Below are positions 1-9,443 of a DNA stretch of 64,000 nucleotides, in pieces. The notes below the pieces were generated by a model. It was not told the DNA's origin. It did not search any database and saw nothing but the letters and a program-made list of their open reading frames with translations. How positions within the stretch are numbered: position 1 is the first letter of the stretch; each line of letters begins with the position of its first letter. The stretch comes from Pleurostoma richardsiae. Lineage: Eukaryota > Ascomycota > Sordariomycetes > Calosphaeriales > Pleurostomataceae. Both the position numbers and the translations under genes were made by a program. Location: contig JANBVO010000021.1 of assembly GCA_030052745.1 (NCBI GenBank), positions 372,001 through 436,000 on the forward strand, given 5' to 3'.

Positions 1-438
1 GTCTCCAGATGCTAGCGTGACCCCCTTGTCTCTTTCGAAATATGCCGACCCCCTATTGCTGCAACTTGATCTGCCGCTATGGAGTCGGGCAAAGCAGAGC
101 TTGCCAAGGAACTAAATCGATGTGCGTCGCTACAAGGAGACTTGAAGTAATAGCGGAAAGATTGACGACAACGTCGTAGTTAGCCAGGGACTCGGCACTG
201 CTCGCAGCACAGTCTCGAAAATTAAGCAGGGTATGCCAGCGATACAGTTTGCATATAGTACAAAAGGCTCCGTGCTTTTTCATTATCCGCTCATAACGGT
301 TAGCAACACAAGCCCGATTTGGATGTTTAGTACATGGTAGATATTGGCCTCGCGCGCATGAACCGCCGCCGTCTGCGCGTCGACCGGTCTGCAGACTTCA
401 TCATGCAGCGAACACTTCTGGAACGTCTCCACCACCCA
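1..438. other. Left edge, no gene seen
   Basis: This stretch lies downstream of the minus-strand uS9m gene and probably holds its 3' UTR. The only reading frames are short, overlapping and without recognisable protein similarity. I see no tRNA or 5S rRNA here. A gene could begin beyond the left edge. Confidence 0.5.
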
Positions 439-1468
439 TCATCTCTTGACCCACGCGGGCTTCTTCCTCGCCTTGAGGTGTCCGTGCTTCTTCCTCTCGA
501 CTCTCCTGGGATCGCGCGTAATGCATCCGGCTACGGGTGAACACGGTTAGCAACATCAAGTAAAGAAGACCCTCAGGGGTATCGGCCTCGGTCTCGGTCT
601 CACCTCGCCGCAATGTAGTCTTCAGCGCGGGTTCATGCGCCAGGAGAGCCTTGGCCACAGCCAGGGTGAGGGCTTCGGCCTGCCCGGTGGTGCCACCACC
701 GTCGACCAGGGCCCAGACATTGTACTTGTCCATCCGCTCCGTGCACCGCAGGGCCCAAACGGCGCTCTCTCTGTCGTGCACCCTTCCGAAAGCATCAGCA
801 AGGGACTTGCCGTTGATGAGCACCTCGCCGGTGCCTTCGACGACCCACGCCCTCGCCGTCGAGGTCTTCCTCCGCCCGACGCCGAGGGCGCGGCCAAAGG
901 TGTCGATGGGTGTCGGCTTGGGGACGTTGGAGTACGGGTTCAGGGTGCGCATGAAGCCCTGGACGGCGGTCTTGACGGCGGGCGGCACCAGCCGGGGGTG
1001 GATCCGGTGTAGCCGCTTGACGATGTTCATGCACCGCCGGTAGTCGGTGGCCTTGACCTTCTCGCCGAGGTCCTGCTGGTAGTCCCGCAGCGTCTTCCAC
1101 GCCACGCGCTGGATCTGGTCCGCCGGCGCGGTCGGCAGGTGTCCGTACTTGCGGTCGAGGGCCCGGAGCTCGATGTAGCTGTCCATGAAGTTCGCCTGGC
1201 GGGTGAAATACGACGGAGAGACGGGGAGCGGGCGCGCGTGCGGCGCGAGCACGACGGCGGGATCAAAGAAGCTCGAGGGTCCGGCGGCGGGGATGAGGAC
1301 TCCCTCAGGCGCATTCGGCGTCGTGGTCTCTGTCGATGCCTTCCTCCTGCTGGCCGGGCCAGCTCCTAGCTGCAGGGCCTGCAAGCGTTGCCGGAGCTGC
1401 TGCCATTGCGGCCTTGGGACCTGGGAGAGTGTCCGTAATTGGCCAAGTGCTGGTCGTAGAGAAGTCAT
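439..1468 (-). CDS. MRPS9: Mitochondrial small-subunit ribosomal protein uS9m
   Basis: Component of the mitochondrial 30S-like subunit; the basic C-terminal tail of uS9 reaches the P-site tRNA. CDS is complement(join(439..530,604..1468)), 318 aa. The start is the ATG at 1468. An N-terminal region rich in Arg and Gln and without acidic residues fits a mitochondrial presequence. The uS9 core carries the motif GVGRRKTSTARAWV near residue 200 and the GGGTTGQA loop. A 73-nt intron (531-603, donor GTGAGA, branch GCTAAC, acceptor GTAG) interrupts the last 31 codons. Splicing restores the classical uS9 tail ending KKPAWVKR, which the unspliced frame lacks. It diverges from the EF1-gamma gene with 405 bp between the two starts, so two translation genes share one upstream region. 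Confidence 0.93.
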
Positions 1469-1873
1469 ATTGTCCGTCCCTACCCCCTCACGGCCGCTCT
1501 GTCGGTGTACTGCGGTTCCGCCGGTCCTAGAAGGTCGTCGTTATGGCTGAAGATTTTGGTCGAATTGAGGTCCGCGGAATATCAGAGGAGCGTTGTTCCG
1601 GCACGCTCAGACCACCTCATTGTAGCTACGAGACTACCATCTTGTGCGCGCATGCTTTCCAGTTTAAGAAGTACCACCCTAACAAGTTGGAAAAGGAGCT
1701 ACCAGCCACGAGCGCCACACTTCCAGCCCCTCCCCCACTTTCTCCCATTGAGGTTGCTCAGAAAAAAATATTTCAGGCTGGGTGAAATAACTCCCAACCT
1801 CAACCCTCCCCGAACACCTCACTCTAATCCAAAACATCATCACTGTAACCCTTTCTCGAAAGAATCAGTGAAG
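1469..1873. promoter_or_regulatory. Shared upstream region of uS9m and EF1-gamma
   Basis: This 405-bp non-coding interval separates two divergent translation genes, so it must hold both promoters. The EF1-gamma side is pyrimidine-rich, with C/T tracts around 1720-1745 and 1800-1860, typical of strongly expressed filamentous-fungal genes. I see no clear TATA box. The promoter assignment is inferred from gene arrangement only. Confidence 0.5.
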
Positions 1874-3427
1874 ATGGCTTTCGGAAAGCTCTACACCTAC
1901 CCGGTATGCATTTCTCCTATTGAATATCAGCATATTTTCTGTGATGGACGACGATGCTAACTCTTTGGACAATAGGCCAACCCCCGCTCGACGGGCATCC
2001 TCGCTGCGGCGAAGGCCAACGACCTGACCGTCGAGGTCGTCGAGACCGACACCGCCAAGCCCAGCGCTGAGTACCTCAAGTACAACAAGCTCGGCAAGGT
2101 CCCGACTTTCGTTGGCGAGGACGGCTTCGTCATTCACGAGGCTATTGCTATTGCCATCTACAGTACGTTGCAAGCTTTCGGGTTCATCTACCCCGCCCTT
2201 CACGCCACCGCACTATGATGATCTAGGCATTTTCAATAACAGTTATCCCTATCTTAATCCTCTATGTAGATACGGTTCTAACATCTGAGCTCTTGTTCCC
2301 ACTCATGTTGCTTTGCTCACCGCTGCCTGATTGCAATGCTAACGAGTGACAGTCACCTCCCAGAACGAGAAGACCACCCTCCTGGGTAAGACCAAGCAGG
2401 AGTAAGTTTTACCTCTTTATCTCTGATAAGGGGTTTTAGATGCTGATACGATCATAGCTATGCTTCCATTCTGAAGTGGCTCTCCTACTTCAACAGTGAG
2501 GTTCTGCCCAGCCTGGCCGCCTGGTACCGCCCTCTGCTTGGCAAGGACCCGTACAACAAGAAGCATGTCGAGGAGGCTTCCAAGACCGCCCTGAAGGTTA
2601 TCTCCGTGGTCGAGGAGCACCTTCTCCACAACACCTACCTCGTTGGTGAGCGCATCACCCTCGCCGACCTGTTCGCCGTTGGTATCATCGCCCGTGGCTT
2701 CGAGTTCTTCTTCGATGCCAAGTTCCGCCAGGAGAACCCCAACGTCTCCCGGTGGTATGAGACCGTCTACAACCAGGCTATCTACTCCGCCGTGGCGCCC
2801 AAGTTTGAGCTCCTCGACAAGCCCAAGCTGACGAACGTCGCCCCCAAGAAGGAGCAGCCCAAGAAGGAGGCCGCTCCCAAGGCTGCCCCCAAGCCTAAGG
2901 CAAAGGAGGAGGACGAGGAGGCTGCTCCGGCTGAGCCCAAGCCTAAGCACCCTCTGGAGCTGCTGCCCAGGGCCACCTTCGCTCTTGACGAGTGGAAGCG
3001 CTACTACTCCAACCACGACACCCCGGAGGCTCTGAAGTGGTTCTGGGAGAACATCAAGTGGGACGAGTACTCCATCTGGAAGGTCGTCTACAAGTACAAC
3101 GATGAGCTTACCATGACTTTCATGTCCAACAACCTCATCGGTGGCTTCAACAACCGCCTCGAGGCCTCCCGCAAGTACCTCTTCGGGTGCGCCTCTGTCT
3201 TCGGCCAGAACAACGACTCCGTTATCGAGGGTGCCTTCGTCATCCGCGGCGACGACTACCTCCCGGTCTTTAACGTCGCCCCCGACTACGAGAGCTACGA
3301 GTTCGTGAAGCTCGACCCCTCCAAGCCCGAGGACAAGCAGTTCGTTGAGGACATGTGGTCTTGGGACAAGCCCGTTGCCTACAACGGCAAAGAGTACCCC
3401 CACTCCGACGGCAAGGTCTTCAAATAA
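1874..3427 (+). CDS. tef4: Translation elongation factor 1-gamma
   Basis: Structural subunit of the eEF1B guanine-nucleotide exchange complex that reloads eEF1A with GTP. CDS is join(1874..1903,1976..2162,2353..2401,2458..3427), 411 aa, the usual family length. The N-terminal glutathione-S-transferase-like domain covers about residues 1-210 (MAFGKLYTYP start; thioredoxin-fold part ending in KVPTFVGEDGF). A Lys/Ala/Pro/Glu linker follows at about 215-255. The conserved EF1G C-terminal domain comes last, from about LELLPRATFALDEWKR through NLIGGFNNRLEASRKYLFG to the end. All introns have GT-AG ends; the 190-nt second intron is longest. Codon use is strongly C-ending, as expected of a highly expressed gene. 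It converges on the FCP1-like gene. Confidence 0.97.
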
Positions 3428-3782
3428 ATAATTCGCTAGGCTGGGGAAAGTGTGGGATGGGTACGGATTGGGTGGTCTTTTATGGGAAATGCAAGCACGG
3501 CTGATGAACTTGATGATCGACGAGCTTCAGTTTTCTTCTCTTCTTCGGACATCGATCCGAGGCATGTAGGGTAGCTGTCTAGCTCCTCGACGAATTAAGA
3601 GTATAGGCTCATAGACCAACTCCTGATGACGCATATTTGTGCTCTACATAGCCATGCAGACAGTACTGCTGCACAGTAGCCTGCTAACAGTAATATCGAC
3701 AGCAGTACTCGGTTCATTGGGTATCATATTCTTCCTTCTTCCTGTATCCTAACTGTATCCTCTTATCGCAGGGGTCCTGCAT
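3428..3782. other. Convergent 3' intergenic region
   Basis: This interval lies between the convergent EF1-gamma and FCP1-like genes. It should hold both 3' UTRs and polyadenylation regions. AT-rich patches are present near 3590-3780, and I see no reading frame worth reporting. Confidence 0.5.
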
Positions 3783-4880
3783 CTATCCGTGGTTGACGTC
3801 TGACTCCTGCCCCTCATGGAATGGGTGCGCGCGGATATAGGTGCTGACATCCGACTGGGAGCATAGCTCGTTCAAGTAGTCGTGCACGCGCGGCAGCACG
3901 CTGGTGTCGTCGTCCGGGTCGCCGGCGAACTCTGGGATCCGGACGAGGTTGTGCGGCTCACTCCGGGCCTTCTCGACGCTGTCGTCCACCAGCGCGGTGT
4001 TGCCCTGGCCCCAGCGCCCGCCGGCGGCGTGCTCCGGGTGCGACGCGGCGACGACGGGGTCGTCCCACAGCCGTGTCAGCCGCTTGTAGCACCACACGCG
4101 CTTGGCGTAGTCGGCGCGCGTGAGGCCGAAGCGGTGGCGGCCCCAGACGGCGACGACGCGCGCCAGCTGCTCGGGCGAGAGCAGCTGCGCGCACATGCGC
4201 CGGACGTTGTCGTCGCGGGCGCTGCTCCAGATGACGACCCAGAAGGTGTCGACGCAGTAGGCGAGGAAGCGGCGCGCGTGGGGCCGCTCGACGAAGCGGG
4301 AGGGGTTCTTGCGGCTGGGCCGGTAGAGCAGCGTGCCGTTCAGGTCGATGACCACGAGGATGGGCCGCGGAGACGGGAGCCGGATGGGCGCGAAGGAGGC
4401 ACGGAGGGTGTATGCGGCCGTGGGTTCTGCGCGGCCGCCCGACTCGGGGCTAGGCTCTACGATGTCGTCGCGGACTTCGACGGTCTTTCTGCGGGAAGGG
4501 CGAGGGGTGTTCGGCGGTATGGGCGCATTTGCTTTTGTGATGGTGCCTGTTGTCGCTGCTGTCGGAAAAGGGGAAGGAGAATGCAGGTTCGGTATCACAG
4601 AGGCTGCGAGACCAGCGGCTATGGGTGAGTTGTGCATGCTCGGGTCTGGTGGTATTGATCCCGTCGCAGCCATGGGATTCCAGAGAGCAGGGCTACTCAT
4701 TGCCATCGCCGCCGCCCAGTCCGGTAACGATGCCCCATTTGTGCTCCAACCTGCCAGGGGCGGAGAAGCTTGGAAGAAGTCGACGGGAATGGGGCGTCCC
4801 TGGCCCTGGGCCGGCACCGAGGCGTATTCGACTTCACTGCCATTCTTATGCCTCCGTCCTTGCGCTGTCCGAGGATTCAT
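3783..4880 (-). CDS. FCP1/NIF-like HAD-family protein with altered motif I
   Basis: The C-terminal half is an FCP1-homology (NLI-interacting-factor-like) HAD domain. Motif I reads VVIDLNGTLLYRP (about residues 176-188 of the 365-aa form), motif II lies at WSSARDDNVRRM, and the acidic motif III at TALVDDSVEKA. The first catalytic Asp is present, but the second, the general acid of a standard DxD pair, is Asn (DLN). Activity may therefore be altered or lost. The N-terminal half is low-complexity and probably disordered, with PVDFFQ and polybasic patches. I chose the ATG at 4880 (MNPRTAQG); an in-frame ATG at 5108 would give 441 aa, but that upstream part looks like leader sequence. Substrate and pathway are unknown. 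It is divergent from rrp36. Confidence 0.75.
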   Translation of the reverse strand: MNPRTAQGRRHKNGSEVEYASVPAQGQGRPIPVDFFQASPPLAGWSTNGASLPDWAAAMAMSSPALWNPMAATGSIPPDPSMHNSPIAAGLAASVIPNLHSPSPFPTAATTGTITKANAPIPPNTPRPSRRKTVEVRDDIVEPSPESGGRAEPTAAYTLRASFAPIRLPSPRPILVVIDLNGTLLYRPSRKNPSRFVERPHARRFLAYCVDTFWVVIWSSARDDNVRRMCAQLLSPEQLARVVAVWGRHRFGLTRADYAKRVWCYKRLTRLWDDPVVAASHPEHAAGGRWGQGNTALVDDSVEKARSEPHNLVRIPEFAGDPDDDTSVLPRVHDYLNELCSQSDVSTYIRAHPFHEGQESDVNHG

Positions 4881-5628
4881 CTTCGCACTTCTCTTGAGTG
4901 CTCCGTCTTCAGCGGCCTTTGGGTCGCCTTCTGCCCGCGATCTCTGCTCCGTCACGGAGGCCTGCCGCACGCTCTTGCGCTCGGTGTGGGTTGCGGTTGC
5001 AAAAGGAGACGTTGATAAGTGAAGATGAGCTGGAGGCGCACAACACCGGTTCCAGCTATATGCTCTTCTTAACAAGGGGGAGAGACTGCCGGACGACGGC
5101 ATCAGCATAAGGCAGGAATCCAAGCCTGATATCCCAGCCTGACGCGGAATATTCTCACGGAACCTTGCTGAGAGTTTCAGCCTGGGTAATCTTGCGAATC
5201 GCCGAGGCCCTTTGAAGAGTGTATCGTGTATACTGCGATGCCTAAGTCTAAGAGACCGAGGTAGTGAGCGTCAATAGCGCTTCTGTATTCTCCGGCCCAG
5301 AAAGACAGAACAGCCTATTGTAAGTGTTATATGAGGAGGATGAAGGCTGATAGTTCTGTCTGAAGTTGACGGCGAATGCGACTCGAACTGGTCCTCCGGA
5401 TTGCGCTTATCGCTTATCGATAGAGATTTTTGTTGCCGCGAAGAAACCAATAGAATACAAGCAGTAGTGATGCAAAGCTAACTGTAGGCGAGGTACCCCA
5501 GAGGTACAGGCAGCGCCACATGTGGCCCCGATAAAGAAAAAAGTCCACTGAGCACAGACAGCATCAAGTGTGTTGAACGGTAAGGCGTCTTTCACCGGAT
5601 CCTCTCACAACCACACAAATCTGTGCCA
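4881..5628. promoter_or_regulatory. Shared upstream region of FCP1-like gene and rrp36
   Basis: This 748-bp interval separates two divergent genes, although 4881-5108 could be coding if the FCP1-like protein starts farther upstream. A CCAAT pentamer at 5447-5451, about 180 bp before the rrp36 ATG, is a possible Hap-complex site. No other gene is evident. Confidence 0.4.
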
Positions 5629-6586
5629 ATGGAGTCAAGGAAGAGAAAGTTTCCGCAATTTGGCCTTGAACGGCGGGTGCGTGCCAGGGCAGACCCAGAG
5701 TCCGACGTCGAAGACGAGGCGTCAGACATCTCGAGCCATGAGGATGAAAACCATCAGAGCGAGCCTGAGACCGGCTCTGACCAGAGCGACTCAGAGGGCT
5801 TTGAGGTACGACCGCAAGAACCTGACCCAAGTGACTCCAATACTAACAATATGACAGGAAGACGAGTCAGAAAATGAGGAAGCCGCCCCATCAGTAGATG
5901 CTTCAAAGATCTCGTTCGGTGCCTTGGCACGGGCACAAGCCTCGCTGCCTTCAGTCAAGGGCCAGAAGCAGGACGAGCAGTCTACCGGGAGGGGTACTGA
6001 CGCTCGAGAGGATCGAGATTCCCGGGGTTCAAAGAGCAAGAAGCTCGAAGAGAGACAGCACCGCGCACACAAGCACGCGCCCACCGAAATGTCCGCCAAG
6101 CGGCCGGTGTCGCGGAAGCGGGAGATCGTGCCAGTGAAGAAAGTACAGGCACGGGACCCACGGTTTGACCCGTTGTCAGGCCGGCTCGATGAGGCGCGAG
6201 CAACCAAAGCGTACGCCTTCCTGGACGAGTACCGCGATGATGAGATGCGGCAGCTGCGCGGGGAGATCAAGAAGGCTAAGGACCCACGGGCCAAGGAGGA
6301 GCTGCAGCGGCGGCTCATGTCGATGGAGTCGAGGAAGAAAGCGCGGGAGCAGAAGGAGCGGGAGCGGGAGCTCGTTGAAGAGCACCGCCGGCGCGAGAAG
6401 GAGCTCGTCAAGGAGGGCAAGAAACCGTTCTACTTGAAGAAGTCCGAGCAGAAGAAGCGGCTGCTGATGGACAAGTTCTCAAGCATGAGCGGAAAACAGG
6501 TCGAGAAGGCGATTGAGAAGAAGCGCAAGAAGGTTGCCGGCAAAGAGAAGAAGGCCATGCCTTTCGGTCGGAGAGGAGCGGAGTGA
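5629..6586 (+). CDS. rrp36: rRNA biogenesis protein Rrp36
   Basis: Nucleolar 90S pre-ribosome factor needed for early pre-18S rRNA cleavages. CDS is join(5629..5805,5858..6586), 301 aa. The 52-nt intron has a perfect TACTAAC branch site and CAG acceptor, and the join is in phase. Residues 1-90 are acidic and Ser-rich (ESDVEDEASD, DQSDSEGFEEDESENEE). The family signature ARDPRFDPLSG followed by AYAFLDEYRDDEMRQL lies near residues 155-190. A long Lys/Arg/Glu coiled coil and the conserved KKPFYLKKSEQKK segment follow, ending in a basic MPFGRRG tail. The start is the first ATG (MESRKRKF). It converges on coq8. Confidence 0.93.
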
Positions 6587-6770
6587 ATATAAGAGCCACG
6601 GCTTCTTCCAGATACCCCGAATTGACCGGAATAGTGGTGTTGTTACAGACTTATCTATTTACATATATGCAATCCCCCCAAAGTGGTGATTAGTCGTCTC
6701 TATCGTCTATGCACCGCCCAATTTTACAGTTCCAAACCTTCTCTTGTAGTATTGTACAGTGCTGCTACTA

Positions 6771-9101
6771 TTAAACCGCTTGCTGCAGGATGCCACTGTC
6801 CTTAACGCTCTGCTCGAAGAGCTCGCGGCACCTGACTTTGCTGCCGAGGCGAGCACACAATAGGAACGCTCCACTGAGCTTCCTGTGAAGGCTGTATGTC
6901 TCTTCCGGCGGAGGAGCGAGACGTTCCTTAATCATCACGGGGATCTGGGCCTTGACTCGCTCCGTGATGGTTTGGTCCTCGAAATCATAGACCTCGGGTG
7001 CTGAAGCCAGGAATGGTTCCGCCAGCGTCAGGATAGATGCTATGTGGGCGTCCAGCATCGCCTTGCTCTCATGGCCAGTCAAATATCCTAGCTCTTGCGA
7101 TAGGAGACGGATAGCGTCGCGGTCCGTCCGTGAGGCGGCCTCGAGCAACCGTATGTATCGTGAGATAAATTCCTCAGGGTACTCCCTTGAGGCACCGAAA
7201 TCTAGGAGCTCTAGCTTCTGGGTTTCCGAATTGTAGAGGAAATTCGTCCAGTTGGGGTCTGTCTGCATGAACTTGAATTCGGTGATTTCCTTCAGGCACA
7301 GTCGCAGAATCTGTGTCCCTATCCAATCCCTTTGCTCCTGGCTGAAGGACTTGATTCTGGTCACCCCTACGCCCTCCATAAACTCCATGGTCAGGACATG
7401 CTTTCCAGACGCCTCAGGATATATTCGTGGAACAATGAAGACCTCGTCGTCTGCGAGCAGCTCTCGGAATCTCTGCCCGCAAACAGCCTCTCTCTCATAG
7501 TCACACTCCCACGCAAGTTCAGTCCGAGCGTTGTCGATGGTCTTGTTCAGATAGAGACCCTTGGGCAACAGCTTGGTGGCTGATAACAAAATTCCAAGGT
7601 TATCCAGATCCGAGTTTATGGAGTCTGCCACCCCTGGGAACTGGATCTTTACCGCCACTGGGGCCCCTGTTGACTTCAGTGTCGCGCGATGGACCTGGCC
7701 GATCGAGGCGGCAGCAATGGGCTTATCCTCAAAGGTGTCAAATAGGTCTCGCCAGTCAGCTCCAAGATTGCTGGCCAGAACCCTGTCACGCTGCCACGCA
7801 GGCATGTAATCTGCTCGATCCTGGACTCTCTGAAGAACCTCCTGGATCGGAGCCGGAAGCATCTTCGCGTCCTGGAAGCTCATCATCTGGCCCATCTTCA
7901 GTGCCGCGCCTCGCATTTTTGACAGTTTGGAAACAAGTCTTTCCATGTTTGCCGCGCTCAGCATCACTGAGCCCTGGCCGCCGCCACCGAATCCTCTGCT
8001 AAGGCTCTCACTCAGTGCGCCAGTTAGCATGCCTGCAGCCAACCCCCCGTAATTCCACATCCTGCCTATCCGGCTGGACGGAACCTTGGACTCCCTCAGC
8101 TCATAGCGACGTGTCTGTGCAGCACCGGCAAGCCCCCCCAAGGTTGACACATCTTTCGATAGCGGCTTCTCCGCCTCTTCAACAGCAGCAACCTTGGCAG
8201 GGGACGGGGTTTCTGACTGTGCGGCTGCCTCGAGATTTGGGACCTCAACACCTGAACTTGACGTCTCCACAGCTGCAGAGCTTACAGGTTGGTGTGCGTC
8301 AGTAGGAGCATCTACGGCACTATTTGATGCCGTAGGTTCATCGCGGACTTTGAGAATTCGGTCGCGATCTAAAGGAATTTTCTCTGGGTCGGGCGGCGCC
8401 TGCTCCTTGGGCACACCAAGACTCTTTGATACGCGGCTCGTCCGGAAGATGTTCAAGTTCACACCTGGCGGAACAGAATCATCGTCCTCCCTCACGGTAT
8501 CCTTGGATGGAGGCGCCCTCCAGGCCATGCGTTGTGTTCGAAATACATTGAGATCTACACCGTCAGGGACGGGGTCATCTTCTGATAGCTGTGTTTTCAG
8601 AGAGTCCGAGACGACCGCGCTCGGCCGCTTGTCCTGCGAAGCTGTCCCAACTGTCGAGCTTGCCCCCTCTTGACGATGCTTCAGCTCTTGTATGATGGCA
8701 CCGGGAGGAGGCACAGGTTGCGCCGTCGGTGCAGCTCCGGAACCGGATCCCACCGGCTGCACGCCCTTCCACCCTAATCCACCCCGAGTGTTCGGCGAGA
8801 AACCGGTCGTTGCGCGGGCGGCGCTGCTTTCCGGTGCGACTGGTTCGTGCCTAGGTGATTCTGGTGCCGGGGTAGAAGCGGCCTTCACTTCTGGACCGTC
8901 ATCGCTGCCTGGATGCTCTGCCGCGGGCGCCGCGGGGGATTGCCGCTCGGCAGACTTGTCCTGTCGGAATGCCCCAGTAACAGTCGACGTCCTGTTGTAC
9001 CGCTCCAGTTGGCGAGCTCTCAGGGCGACATGCTTCGACGCGACCGAGCGGGAGGCATTGAGCACAGCCGCCAAATCGATGACAAAGTCCACAAGCCCCA
9101 T
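6771..9101 (-). CDS. coq8: Mitochondrial atypical kinase/ATPase Coq8 (ABC1/ADCK family)
   Basis: UbiB-family protein of the mitochondrial inner-membrane/matrix side, required to assemble the coenzyme Q biosynthetic complex. Uninterrupted 776-aa frame from the ATG at 9101. Residues 1-340 are a long, poorly conserved linker-rich region. It contains two similar short motifs, VPDGVDLNVFRTQR and VPPGVNLNIFRTSR. The kinase-like domain begins about residue 345. Family hallmarks are the KxGQ motif (KMGQM, about 401-404), the Ala-rich nucleotide loop AAASIGQVH (about 462), VAVKIQFPG, the catalytic-loop equivalent QTDPNWTNFLYN and the metal-binding LLDFGAS (about 630). The replacement of the usual Gly-rich loop by AAAS is diagnostic. 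It converges with rrp36. Confidence 0.95.
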   Translation of the reverse strand: MGLVDFVIDLAAVLNASRSVASKHVALRARQLERYNRTSTVTGAFRQDKSAERQSPAAPAAEHPGSDDGPEVKAASTPAPESPRHEPVAPESSAARATTGFSPNTRGGLGWKGVQPVGSGSGAAPTAQPVPPPGAIIQELKHRQEGASSTVGTASQDKRPSAVVSDSLKTQLSEDDPVPDGVDLNVFRTQRMAWRAPPSKDTVREDDDSVPPGVNLNIFRTSRVSKSLGVPKEQAPPDPEKIPLDRDRILKVRDEPTASNSAVDAPTDAHQPVSSAAVETSSSGVEVPNLEAAAQSETPSPAKVAAVEEAEKPLSKDVSTLGGLAGAAQTRRYELRESKVPSSRIGRMWNYGGLAAGMLTGALSESLSRGFGGGGQGSVMLSAANMERLVSKLSKMRGAALKMGQMMSFQDAKMLPAPIQEVLQRVQDRADYMPAWQRDRVLASNLGADWRDLFDTFEDKPIAAASIGQVHRATLKSTGAPVAVKIQFPGVADSINSDLDNLGILLSATKLLPKGLYLNKTIDNARTELAWECDYEREAVCGQRFRELLADDEVFIVPRIYPEASGKHVLTMEFMEGVGVTRIKSFSQEQRDWIGTQILRLCLKEITEFKFMQTDPNWTNFLYNSETQKLELLDFGASREYPEEFISRYIRLLEAASRTDRDAIRLLSQELGYLTGHESKAMLDAHIASILTLAEPFLASAPEVYDFEDQTITERVKAQIPVMIKERLAPPPEETYSLHRKLSGAFLLCARLGSKVRCRELFEQSVKDSGILQQAV

Positions 9102-9443
9102 TGGATTACTGTGGTATCATATGTCGGACTGTCCCATGGCCAGCGTGTCGGAGTGGGCGTGCGTGCGCGTTCGTTGTCGCTGGGTAGACAAGCTTTTGGA
9201 AGCTTCAGAGGAAAATGTTTGGCCCATATGACGATGCTGGGCCCCTGCAGCCCTACGACTTTATCGCCAGGCAATATAGCTGTGGCTGAACCGATTGTGG
9301 CTCCACCCCCCAACTAACTGTACCTAACTATTCGTAGGTCGCCTTGAACAAGAGCTAGAAAGCGTAATGCATGGAACTCGCATAGTCTCTTGAATCGTAA
9401 TTTTGTCTAGGGTATCTCTTGTAATTCTAATCTGACAAAGGGT
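9102..9443. other. Upstream of coq8 / downstream of ess2
   Basis: This 342-bp non-coding interval between two minus-strand genes holds the coq8 promoter and the ess2 3' UTR. I see no TATA box and no additional gene. Confidence 0.5.

Noticed and set aside
2417-3403. Minus-strand frame of 328 codons opposite EF1-gamma
   Set aside because: Antisense shadow of a highly biased gene; its Leu/Val-rich composition is that expected from the complement of EF1-gamma codons.
5341-5400. Possible tRNA T-arm on the minus strand (AGTTCGAGTC)
   Set aside because: The flanking bases do not pair as a T-stem and no acceptor or anticodon arm can be drawn.
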